From positions 1,214,001-1,278,000 of the forward strand of contig NZ_WFIY01000004.1 in the NCBI RefSeq assembly GCF_009729545.1: a stretch of 64,000 nucleotides of DNA. Reading direction: 5' to 3'. This document shows, one piece after another, positions 52,249 through 60,155 of this stretch (position 1 is the stretch's first letter; every line of letters begins with the position of its first letter). Made by a program: the position numbers and the translations under genes. The DNA is from Acidianus infernus. Lineage in GTDB: Archaea; Thermoproteota; Thermoprotei_A; Sulfolobales; Sulfolobaceae. The notes under the pieces were generated by a model. It saw only the letters and a program-made list of their open reading frames with translations. It made no database searches and was not told the DNA's origin.

Positions 52249-53214
52249 ATGAAAAATCTATTGTGGTTACAAGGAGGAGCTTGTGGAGGAAATACACTAT
52301 CTGTATTAAATGCTTCAGATCCAGATTTATTCACATTTTTATTTACCCATAACGTTAAACTATTGTGGCATCCTTCATTATCGTTAGATAATAACATAAC
52401 CCAAATATTAAATGATATTATTTCCGATAGGCTACACTTGGATATACTAATCTTTGAAGGAACAGTAATTATGGGACCCAACGGTACGGGGATGTATGAT
52501 ATATTCGCTGGTAAACCAATGATAGAATGGTTAAGGAAAATAGCCACAAAAGCTGATTATATTATCGCTGTAGGCAGTTGTGCATCGTTTGGAGGAATTC
52601 CTGCCTCAGAACCCAACCCTACTGAATCCACTGGATTACAATTTCATAAAAAAGATTGTGGAGGATTCCTTGGTAAAAATTTCAAGTCAAGAAAAGGATT
52701 TCCAGTAATTAACCTTTCTGGCTGCCCAGTTCATCCAGAATGGCTTTTAACAACTTTATTGTTAATTATAGAAGACAAATTAAGCCAAGAGGACCTAGAT
52801 GAATTCAACAGGCCAAGACTATTTTATTCTACAACAACGCAGTTCGGCTGTCCCAGACAACCTTATTTTACCTACAAAATTTCTACAAAAGAACTAGGAC
52901 ATAGAGAAGGTTGTTTATATTTTGAGCTGGGCTGTAGAGGACCTTATACAAGAAGTTCCTGCAATAATATACTATGGAACAATCAAAGCAGTAAGACTAG
53001 AGTGGGCACTCCGTGTATGGGTTGTACAGAATTTGATTTTCCGTCATTCAATTTCTTTAAAACCGAAAAGAATAGATCAGGGATTCCTAAAAGGCTACCT
53101 CTTGGGGTAAGTAGAGGATCTTATGTTACTTTCTCTGCAGTAGCTAAAGCCTCTGCACCCCAATTCCTCCTAAGGCCTCTGGTAAGAAAGGGAAAAGGCG
53201 ATTGGATTGAATGA
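52249..53214 (+). CDS. [NiFe]-hydrogenase small subunit C, cytoplasmic
   Basis: 321 residues without a Tat signal or membrane anchor. Proximal region QGGACGGNTLS has one Cys (Asn where the second is expected); further ligands VGSCASFGG and LSGCPVHPE. Distal and medial clusters: TTTQFGCPRQPYF (first ligand not His as in HynS), GCLYFELGCRGPYT, SSCNN and GTPCMGCTEFD. This resembles cytoplasmic uptake or sensory group 2-type small subunits of aerobic Sulfolobales. TATA-like GTTTTATAAAA (52206-52216) precedes ATG by about 35 bases. Overlaps the large subunit by 8 bases. Confidence 0.9.
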   Translation: MKNLLWLQGGACGGNTLSVLNASDPDLFTFLFTHNVKLLWHPSLSLDNNITQILNDIISDRLHLDILIFEGTVIMGPNGTGMYDIFAGKPMIEWLRKIATKADYIIAVGSCASFGGIPASEPNPTESTGLQFHKKDCGGFLGKNFKSRKGFPVINLSGCPVHPEWLLTTLLLIIEDKLSQEDLDEFNRPRLFYSTTTQFGCPRQPYFTYKISTKELGHREGCLYFELGCRGPYTRSSCNNILWNNQSSKTRVGTPCMGCTEFDFPSFNFFKTEKNRSGIPKRLPLGVSRGSYVTFSAVAKASAPQFLLRPLVRKGKGDWIE

Positions 53215-54745
53215 GAAAATTATAAGCCCTCTTAATAGGGTTGAAGGAGATCTAGATTTAAAAGTTATAATCGAAAATAATCGAGTAATTAGAGCTTACC
53301 CGATGTCTAGATTATTTAGAGGTATAGAAATAATATTAAGGAATAAATATCCTATGGATTCGCTAGTAATTACGCCCAGAATATGTGGAATTTGCGGTGC
53401 ATCTCACCTATACGCTACAGCACAAGCTTTGGACATGGCATACAACGCTTACGTTCCCCCTAACGGCGTCAGATTAAGAAATGTAATGGCATTAGCTGAA
53501 ATGGCACAAAACGATGTAAGGCATACTTATTTGATGTTCTTGATAGATACTGTTAATAAAAAATACGAAAATCTACCTTTCTATAAAGATATGGTATTAA
53601 GATGGGCTCCTTATATTGGAAGTTCTTATAAGGAAGCAGTAAAATGGTCTAAAAAGTATACCGAAATTTACGCGATATTTGGCGGTCAATGGCCTCACGG
53701 ATCAGCAATGGTTCCAGGTGGAGTTACAACAGATCCGTATTATAACGACATAATGAAAGCTAAAGGAATCCTAACTCATATAACGGTAGAGTTTCTAGAG
53801 AAAACCGTGTTAGGAGGGCCATTATATCAATTCCTTGAAATCAATTCTTTAAATGGATTAGAGCAATGGTGTACTGACTATCCTAACGGAGACTTATGCA
53901 AAATCTGGAATTATGGAAAAGATATGGGATGGTTGGAATTAGGCAGAGGATCCAACTATCTCATGTCTTTCGGTCACGTACCATTAGCGGAGAAGTACGT
54001 TCCAGGTAATAGTAAGTTGATGTTCGATAAAGGTATAATAAATTTGGAAAATTGGGAAAAAATTGATTTAGATCAGAACAATATTCTAGAATTTGTGTCA
54101 AGTTCTTATTATACTTACGATGAAGGCGAAAAGATAGGGCTACATCCATTTGATGGCGAGACTAAACCGTTACCTCCAAATGCTAGTTCTAGTAAATATA
54201 CATTCACAAAGGCATTCAGATATAAATTGGGAAACTCACTTATCGCTCCAGAAGTGGGAGCAATATCAATGCTTACTGTAGGAGGGAACAGTTTAATGGT
54301 GGATTTAGTAAGAAGATTTAAATCGAATGTGCTATTAAGGGAAATAGCTAGAATAATTAGATTGGCCCTAATTCATAAGATTATCATGGACGAATTGAAC
54401 GACTATGATATAAATAAACCGGCATATAAAAAACCAGATGAAGTTAACACTACTAGAGGATATGGAATGCTGGAAGCACCTAGAGGTTCTTTAGGTCATT
54501 GGATAGTAATAAAAGAGGGTAAGATATATAATTATCAGATAGTAACTCCAACGCAAATAAATATGGGACCAGAAGATCCTTTCGGTAACTTAAGTCATCT
54601 GAGCTTATCCCTTCTTGGAACAGAAGTTAATGATGTAAATAATCCAATAGAGGTTGCTCACGTAGTTAGATCTCACGATGCATGTATGGTGTGTAATGTA
54701 CACTTCTTCGATTCAGGATTAGAAAAAATGGTGATAAGGCTTTGA
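53207..54745 (+). CDS. [NiFe]-hydrogenase large subunit C
   Basis: 512 residues starting at TTG 53207 (MNEKIISPLNRVEGDLDL). L1 PRICGICGASHLYATAQAL, central MLEAPRGSLGHWIVIKEG, L2 RSHDACMVCNVHFFDSG: four Cys are kept, but DPC is DAC. The C-terminal tail after the His is about 14 residues. It should be a functional catalytic subunit in the cytoplasm, fitting HydDB group 2e-like Metallosphaera-type enzymes, though grouping by eye is provisional. Followed with TTGA overlap by a short protease-like gene. Confidence 0.95.
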   Translation: MNEKIISPLNRVEGDLDLKVIIENNRVIRAYPMSRLFRGIEIILRNKYPMDSLVITPRICGICGASHLYATAQALDMAYNAYVPPNGVRLRNVMALAEMAQNDVRHTYLMFLIDTVNKKYENLPFYKDMVLRWAPYIGSSYKEAVKWSKKYTEIYAIFGGQWPHGSAMVPGGVTTDPYYNDIMKAKGILTHITVEFLEKTVLGGPLYQFLEINSLNGLEQWCTDYPNGDLCKIWNYGKDMGWLELGRGSNYLMSFGHVPLAEKYVPGNSKLMFDKGIINLENWEKIDLDQNNILEFVSSSYYTYDEGEKIGLHPFDGETKPLPPNASSSKYTFTKAFRYKLGNSLIAPEVGAISMLTVGGNSLMVDLVRRFKSNVLLREIARIIRLALIHKIIMDELNDYDINKPAYKKPDEVNTTRGYGMLEAPRGSLGHWIVIKEGKIYNYQIVTPTQINMGPEDPFGNLSHLSLSLLGTEVNDVNNPIEVAHVVRSHDACMVCNVHFFDSGLEKMVIRL

Positions 54746-55080
54746 AAATAATAGGAATAGGTCACGAGGATTTTGAAGAAGAAGGAAAAATTGCTAAAGA
54801 TTTTGGAGGTGTTTACATAGGAAATAAATTAATCTTACTTGAAGATCTAATGAAGAATGAAGATGAAGTAATAATTATAGATTCGCTAAGGAGAGAAGGG
54901 TTCATAGTCATGACGGTGGAGAATATTTATCCAGGAATTTTCTCTTATAATGAGCTTGAGAACTATCTCCTAAACGCAAAAATAAAGGGAATTAGCCCAA
55001 GAATTACAATAGTAGCATTCTCTAAAAATTATGAGGAATTAGTAAGATGCTTTCTGAATTGCAAGCTCTCGAAGAAATAA
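54742..55080 (+). CDS. Short HyaD-like protein with altered metal ligands
   Basis: 112 residues, about 50 shorter than the peptidase at 59358. MKIIGIGHEDFEEEGKIAKD aligns with GVGNIFMKDDG: Asp pair is Glu-Glu (13-14). DEVIIIDSLRREG keeps the second acid (Asp47). The histidine motif SHSMS is replaced around SYNELEN, with Tyr near 69. So two of three metal ligands may remain. It follows large subunit C by a TTGA stop-start overlap. Either a minimal dedicated peptidase or a non-catalytic helper. Confidence 0.65.
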   Translation: MKIIGIGHEDFEEEGKIAKDFGGVYIGNKLILLEDLMKNEDEVIIIDSLRREGFIVMTVENIYPGIFSYNELENYLLNAKIKGISPRITIVAFSKNYEELVRCFLNCKLSKK

Positions 55081-55412
55081 ATACTGCACCTAGAAGAGTT
55101 GACGAGTTAAGATTAAAGGATATTAATATTGACGATCTAATAAATAGAGGATTAGTCAAAGAAGAAAACGGCTGGCTTTACTTGACTGACGCTGGAATAA
55201 AAAGATTAGCAGAGTTATATGGAATTTTGGACTCTCTACAAGAAATTTACATCAATATGGCTAATGGAATTAAGACTAAAATAAGCGAAATAGATGAGAA
55301 AGTTCTAAACTCTGGCCTAGTAGAAATAAAAGGCGATTATGTAGAATTAAATTTTGAGGGAATAAAACTAATTGCTCAAAGGATTGCGGAAAAAATGTCC
55401 AGAGCCCATTAA
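55047..55412 (+). CDS. Winged-helix-like protein of the hydrogenase C operon
   Basis: 121 residues. INTAPRRVDELRLKDINIDD and LINRGLVKEENGWLYLTDAG look like a winged helix, repeated more loosely as VLNSGLVEIKGDYVELNFEG, so two wing units may be present. Overlaps the protease-like gene by 34 bases, so it is coupled to hydrogenase C, and the convergent degenerate large subunit gene by 4 bases. It could regulate the operon or bind the enzyme. Function unknown. Confidence 0.5.
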   Translation: MLSELQALEEINTAPRRVDELRLKDINIDDLINRGLVKEENGWLYLTDAGIKRLAELYGILDSLQEIYINMANGIKTKISEIDEKVLNSGLVEIKGDYVELNFEGIKLIAQRIAEKMSRAH

Positions 55413-56569
55413 CAGAAACCTCCTATTCTCTTTTTCGAAATCAGCTTACTTCCCTCATATATGCTTACTTCTGTAACAAAGCAAGAATCTAAAGAACTTA
55501 CAGCCAAGGAAATCTCCCAGGGGTTTTTTGGATCTTTAACTGGAATTCCTTTAACGGCGTACTCTAATGCTCCACCCGGAGAAGCATTAAATGATGTTGG
55601 TTGTATTATAGCATAATCATTTACTTTATCATCTTTAATTGAAACTTTGTGTAAAAGGGATCCTCTTATAGATTCAATCGTCCCTATGCCGCTTCCCAAA
55701 ATCTCGTATCCATCAGTCTCTCCATCAAAATCAGTTAATTCACTCAGTAATTTACAAGCTACTTTTATTCTACTAATTTCTCTAAGTAATGGAGATGGAC
55801 CGTATTTATTATGGAGACTTTTAACCATGCCATCAAAGGTTAGTGCTTGAGCTAAGGGACCGACTTCCACATGATCACCATTATATGTTACATCTAACCC
55901 AGTATCCTTTAACTTAGACAAATCGATAGTAGCTGAAAACGGAAAACCTACCACTAGGTATTTACCTATTCCGGCAGTCCAGTAGGGTACTTTTTTAAGT
56001 AAAGCTAGGTCTCCTTTTAGTTCATCAATATTATTTATGCTAAGAAATTCTTCAATTTTCATACCTATGACTTCCTCTTCAACCACTTTTCTAAGAAATT
56101 CGATGTCATCTTTACTTAGCTTGACCTTAAATCCTTTATTTAGGTAATTAGTGGAAGGCCATTTTCCTCCTATTTTTTCCATAATTTCCTTAACTTTTTT
56201 GGAAAAAGGAATTATCCTTTTAAACCTTTCCCCTGTGGGAAAATCGTAATTTCTATCTCCTATATATGGAAACCAATATACGTAAGGATGCTTAATATGA
56301 CTTTCTATTATTTCTAGCGATACAGCAATTCTTGATAATATTTCACTATTATGATTAATAATACTTATAGCCCGTGCGAATGCAGAAACGTGGGACTGAC
56401 TACAAGTAGCCAGAACTCTTGGTATAATATCTTGAACTTCTCTAACTTTCTTATTTATAAATGCTTTTTCATATCCCCTTAATTTATTCCCAGAAGATTG
56501 AGCAGATACAACTACGTTATTTTCAATATTTATTCTTAAACTAATAGCTTCAAGATCTAATGGATTCAT
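55409..56569 (-). CDS. [NiFe]-hydrogenase large-subunit homologue lacking two active-site cysteines
   Basis: 386 residues, about 120 fewer than its neighbours. It follows large-subunit order: N-terminal LEAISLRINIENNVVVSAQS, L1 region RVLATCSQSH (51-60), SIRGSLLHKVSIKDDKVNDY (counterpart of APRG...), and L2 region LDSCFVTEVS (360-369). Compared with RVCGICSGSH and DPCxxCxxH, the terminal Ni cysteines are Leu53 and Thr366, while bridging-position Cys56 and Cys363 stay, and the His is Ser369. A four-thiolate Ni-Fe site cannot form. The frame is intact, with a divergent promoter shared with hypC2. Possible scaffold, decoy chaperone or sensor. Confidence 0.85.
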   Translation of the reverse strand: MNPLDLEAISLRINIENNVVVSAQSSGNKLRGYEKAFINKKVREVQDIIPRVLATCSQSHVSAFARAISIINHNSEILSRIAVSLEIIESHIKHPYVYWFPYIGDRNYDFPTGERFKRIIPFSKKVKEIMEKIGGKWPSTNYLNKGFKVKLSKDDIEFLRKVVEEEVIGMKIEEFLSINNIDELKGDLALLKKVPYWTAGIGKYLVVGFPFSATIDLSKLKDTGLDVTYNGDHVEVGPLAQALTFDGMVKSLHNKYGPSPLLREISRIKVACKLLSELTDFDGETDGYEILGSGIGTIESIRGSLLHKVSIKDDKVNDYAIIQPTSFNASPGGALEYAVKGIPVKDPKNPWEISLAVSSLDSCFVTEVSIYEGSKLISKKRIGGFC

Positions 56570-56630
56570 TAAATAATCTTTGAAATCTTTCTTTTTAATG
56601 CTATCTAATTAAAACTGTATATAAACAATA

Positions 56631-56640
56631 CTTTTAAATG
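56631..56640 (+). promoter_or_regulatory. TATA box of hypC2-hypF operon
   Basis: CTTTTAAATG at 56631-56640, 25 bases before ATG 56660, suggesting a leaderless message. The 90-base gap also serves the minus-strand large-subunit homologue. Confidence 0.5.
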
Positions 56641-56659
56641 TTACCAATAATTCTTAATT

Positions 56660-56890
56660 ATGTGTTTAAGTTTTCCAGCAAAAGTCATTGACGTTCAAGA
56701 TAGTATAGTTTTCGTGGACTATGGTAATGGAATAATAGAACCAGTATTAGCTAATGGTTTTGAAGACCTTAAGCCAGGGGATTATGTAATAGTTAGTTAC
56801 GGCATGATATATGAAAAAATTTCAAAAGAAGAGTTCGACGAAATTCTAAATTACGAGAAAGAAATTAACAGCGTGATCCATAATGTATGA
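56660..56890 (+). CDS. hypC: HypC paralogue 2
   Basis: 76 residues starting MCLSFPAKVIDVQDSIVFVD with the essential Cys2 and Pro6. The barrel continues GNGIIEPVLANGF and GDYVIVSYGMIYEKI. Where HypC1 has VLVHAGYAI this copy has VIVSYGMIY, so the His near residue 50 is missing. Multiple HypC/HybG forms usually serve different large subunits. Overlaps the next HypC-like gene by 8 bases. Part of hypC2-hypC3-hypF-protease. Confidence 0.85.
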   Translation: MCLSFPAKVIDVQDSIVFVDYGNGIIEPVLANGFEDLKPGDYVIVSYGMIYEKISKEEFDEILNYEKEINSVIHNV

Positions 56891-57107
56891 CCCATATGAT
56901 ATGGCATACGTAGGTAAGGTTATTAAAATTAATAATGAAGGCTCTGCAATAGTTGACTTTAACGGAATAAGAAGAGAAGTTGAGCTTGGTCTAGTAAACG
57001 CCAAAATAGGAGACTATGTCTTAGTACATGCAGGCTACGCCATAAAGGTTATAAATGAAGAAGACGTTAAAGATGAGCTGAAAAACTTCATAAAATCATT
57101 AAAATAG
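56883..57107 (+). CDS. HypC-like protein without any cysteine
   Basis: 74 residues: MYDPYDMAYVGKVIKINNEG aligns with MCVAFPGKVIEINGD of HypC1, and GDYVLVHAGYAIKVINEED is nearly the same as GDYVLVHAGYAIQVVDEEE. The conserved Cys2 is absent and there is no other Cys in the protein. It therefore cannot bind iron as HypC does. Overlaps hypC2 by 8 bases. It may hold a large subunit, or the Cys-poor large subunit, in an open state. Confidence 0.8.
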   Translation: MYDPYDMAYVGKVIKINNEGSAIVDFNGIRREVELGLVNAKIGDYVLVHAGYAIKVINEEDVKDELKNFIKSLK

Positions 57108-57126
57108 GCAATGAGAGACTACTATT

Positions 57127-59361
57127 ATGAAGGCTTATAGAATACTTGTCTCTGGCATTGTGCAAGGAGTAGGTTTTAGACCATTCATCTATAGGATAGC
57201 GGTAAAATCTAATGTTTACGGCTATGTAAAAAATTTGGGCGGAAGCGAAGTAGAAATTAAGATTATAGGCAGAGAAGAAAATATAGGCAAGTTCTTTTCC
57301 CTACTTTTCTCTAAAATTCCACCACCGGCTAAAATCGAAAAAATACTGATAGAAGAAGATAATGTACAAGACATCCACGAGTTTAAAATTTTGCCTAGTG
57401 GCAACGTAGTAAATGAACCTAGTCAAATACCTCCAGACCTATCAATATGCGACGATTGTTTAAGAGAAATTTTGGATCCTAAAGATAGACGATATAAATA
57501 TCCCTTCAATAGTTGTGCCTACTGCGGACCAAGGTATTCAATGCTTTACAAAATTCCGTATGATAGAGAAAATACTGCTATGAGAGATTTTCCTTTATGT
57601 GATAAATGTAAAGCAGAATACGAAGATCCTGAAAACGAGAGACGATTCGATGCACAGGGAATAAGTTGTCCTATTTGCGGTCCTAAAGTTTTCCTCTCTA
57701 CAAGTGATGGAGAAATAATACAAGACAAAGATCCCATAGCTACTGCTGCTAAGCTTATTGAGGAAGGGTACATTTTGGCAATAAAAGGAATAGGAGGTTT
57801 TCACATTGCAGCCAACCCATTTGACGATGACGTTGTAATAAAACTAAGAGAAAGGAAAAACAGACCTCAACAGCCTTTTGCACTAATGGCTTTATCAGTA
57901 GACGTTATTAAAAAATACGCTGAAGTAAGCCAGTTAGAAGAGGAATTACTAAAATCCTTAGAGAGACCTATAGTATTACTTAGGAAAAAAGAGGATTCAG
58001 AAATTTCTAAGTACGTTTCTCCTTACCTAGATAGAGAAGGATTCTTCTTATATTATACTGGATTGCATTATTTACTACTCGACAATCTTAAGGAAAAAAT
58101 ATCAATAATGACGAGCGGAAATAAACACGGCTTACCAATGTGCACCGATGAGGAATGCGTGAAAACTAAACTAAAAGGAGTTGTAGATTATATTTTATAT
58201 CATAATAGAAAAATTGTAAATAGAGTTGATGACAGCGTGATAAGAATATCTTCAGGGAGAATTATGTTCCTCAGGAGGAGCAGAGGATATGCCCCCACAT
58301 GGATAAGAATAAAGAGAAAATTGAGAAAAGTTACTGTAGCGGTTGGCGCAGAACTACAGAACGTTGGTGCTGTAGCTTTCGATGATAAGGTTATCCTTAC
58401 TCAATACATAGGTGACACTGACGAGCTAAACACTCTAGAAGAACTGGAAAAATATATAAAGTTCTTCTTAAATACCTACCACCTAACTCCTGAAGTTATA
58501 GTAGCAGATAAGAATCCAGCATACCAAAGCACTAGACTCGCTTCAAAACTTTCAGAAGAATACTCAGCAGAGCTGGTACAAGTACAACATCACTTAGCTC
58601 ACGGGCTAAGCGCCATGGCTGAATATGGTCTCAACGACGCTGTAGGTATAATAATTGATGGCATAGGTTACGGAGACGACGGTAACGGATGGGGCGGAGA
58701 GGTAATCAACATAAAAGATCATGGAGAAAAATATTCAAGAGAATATCATTTAAAATATGTACCTTATACTGGCGGAGACATAAATTCGTTAAAGCCCGAT
58801 AGAATGCTAGCACTATTTCTCTCAACGTTTATGAATTGGAACGAAATTCAAAATTATGTCAAATTAAGTGATACAGAACTAAAAGTATTAGAGTATCAAA
58901 CGAGGAAAAACAGATTATTTACCTCAAGTACAGGGAGATTTTTAGACTCAATCTCGGCGTTACTAGATATTTGCCATTATAGAACTTACGAAGGAGAACC
59001 GGCAATAAAGCTTGAGGCCTTTGCAAGAAACGGTAAGTTACTAGATTTCGAATTTCCAATAATTAATAACGAAATAGACACAACTGCGGCATTTAAGTGG
59101 ATTATTGAAAACGGAATTCAAGACAAGCCAAGTATTGCGTATACTATACAATATGAGCTAGGAAAAGCGTTAGTTCGAGCTGCTTTGAAACTTAATCCAG
59201 AAAAAATAGTAGTATCTGGTGGAGCGTCAGTTAACGAATATATACTAAAAGGTATGATAGAAAATTCAGAGGGGGTCGAAATACTTACGCAGTCTAAAGT
59301 ACCGCCTGGAGATGGAGGAATAGCGTTGGGACAAGTTTATTACATCAGTGAAGAAAAATGA
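57127..59361 (+). CDS. hypF: Carbamoyltransferase HypF
   Basis: 744 residues with all four domains: acylphosphatase-like VSGIVQGVGFRPFIYRIA (9-26), two zinc fingers (CDDCLREILDP ... CAYCGPRYS and CDKCKAEYEDP ... CPICGPK, about 110-185), YrdC-like region ILAIKGIGGFHIAAN (about 220) and the Kae1-like carbamoyltransferase part with HHLAHGLSAMAEYG and IIDGIGYGDDGNGWGGE. It converts carbamoyl phosphate and ATP to carbamoyl-AMP and passes the group to the HypE C-terminal Cys. Overlaps the peptidase gene by 4 bases. Confidence 0.97.
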   Translation: MKAYRILVSGIVQGVGFRPFIYRIAVKSNVYGYVKNLGGSEVEIKIIGREENIGKFFSLLFSKIPPPAKIEKILIEEDNVQDIHEFKILPSGNVVNEPSQIPPDLSICDDCLREILDPKDRRYKYPFNSCAYCGPRYSMLYKIPYDRENTAMRDFPLCDKCKAEYEDPENERRFDAQGISCPICGPKVFLSTSDGEIIQDKDPIATAAKLIEEGYILAIKGIGGFHIAANPFDDDVVIKLRERKNRPQQPFALMALSVDVIKKYAEVSQLEEELLKSLERPIVLLRKKEDSEISKYVSPYLDREGFFLYYTGLHYLLLDNLKEKISIMTSGNKHGLPMCTDEECVKTKLKGVVDYILYHNRKIVNRVDDSVIRISSGRIMFLRRSRGYAPTWIRIKRKLRKVTVAVGAELQNVGAVAFDDKVILTQYIGDTDELNTLEELEKYIKFFLNTYHLTPEVIVADKNPAYQSTRLASKLSEEYSAELVQVQHHLAHGLSAMAEYGLNDAVGIIIDGIGYGDDGNGWGGEVINIKDHGEKYSREYHLKYVPYTGGDINSLKPDRMLALFLSTFMNWNEIQNYVKLSDTELKVLEYQTRKNRLFTSSTGRFLDSISALLDICHYRTYEGEPAIKLEAFARNGKLLDFEFPIINNEIDTTAAFKWIIENGIQDKPSIAYTIQYELGKALVRAALKLNPEKIVVSGGASVNEYILKGMIENSEGVEILTQSKVPPGDGGIALGQVYYISEEK

Positions 59362-59858
59362 AAGTCGTAATAGGGGTAGGAAATATTTTTATGAAAGACG
59401 ATGGTTGCGGAAGCTTTATAGCCCAAGCATTAGACGGGTTAATTCCAATAGATGTTAAAGACCTGGGAATGGGAAGTTTATCTATAATAGATGATATAAG
59501 GGATTACGATGAAATAATCATTATTGACGCAGCAGATATAGATAATGACGTAGAAGTTTTTGAAATAAAAACTGAATTAGAAGATGAAATTCCTCAAGCA
59601 GTGATTTCGATGTCTTTAGGTGGCTCTCACTCCATGTCTATGAGAGATATACTTACAATCTTAAATTCTGATGGTAAAAATAGAAAAATTATTGTAATAG
59701 GTTGCAAGCCAAAGGAAATCGATGTAGGATACGGTTTAAGCGAAGAAATGATTAAAAACGGATTAAAAGCGATAGATAAATTGAAAGAATTTATAGATTT
59801 TGACGTAGATGAGGCAAAGAAACGATTTCTTTCAATTATACGAGAAATTAAACGCTAA
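59358..59858 (+). CDS. Hydrogenase maturation peptidase (HyaD/HycI family), canonical
   Basis: 166 residues. Canonical metal-sensing set: VIGVGNIFMKDDG (Asp14-Asp15), EIIIIDAADIDND (Asp57) and LGGSHSMS (His91). These ligands recognise Ni in the immature large subunit before the C-terminal tail is cut. It is the only one of the three protease-like genes with a complete set, so it may process more than one enzyme. ATGA overlap with hypF. Confidence 0.85.
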   Translation: MKVVIGVGNIFMKDDGCGSFIAQALDGLIPIDVKDLGMGSLSIIDDIRDYDEIIIIDAADIDNDVEVFEIKTELEDEIPQAVISMSLGGSHSMSMRDILTILNSDGKNRKIIVIGCKPKEIDVGYGLSEEMIKNGLKAIDKLKEFIDFDVDEAKKRFLSIIREIKR

Positions 59859-60155
59859 TATTGAGGTAATAAATTTAGAGAAAGTGCTTTGATTATACTA
59901 GCCAAGGTCTTTACTTCACTCATTCTTTCCCCATGTAATTTCCAAGCTACCTTCCTTCAGCTCAACTTTCTTTTTAACAAAAGCTCAGATTCCCAATAGT
60001 TTTTTGTCAATCTGATTTAATATTTCACTCATATTATCTACAATAGCTATATACTTTAGAAAATCCTCGTGGCTTTATAATATTTTTCACAAACATCAAC
60101 TAAATCTCCCTTATTCAGAAACTCGCCAGCTGTCTCCAAATAGAAGTTCTACTTG
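59855..60155 (-). pseudogene. PaREP1-family fragment, frameshifted
   Basis: On the minus strand one frame reads YLETAGEFLNKGDLVDVCEK and YYKATRIF, and another VAWKLHGERMSEVKTLASII to a stop at 59855-59857. PaREP1 proteins (KGD, ASEKLYKAA, WxLH pattern) are abundant crenarchaeal helical proteins of the HEPN type. The start is removed by the adjacent IS200/IS605 element and the frames are broken, so the gene is dead. Confidence 0.55.
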
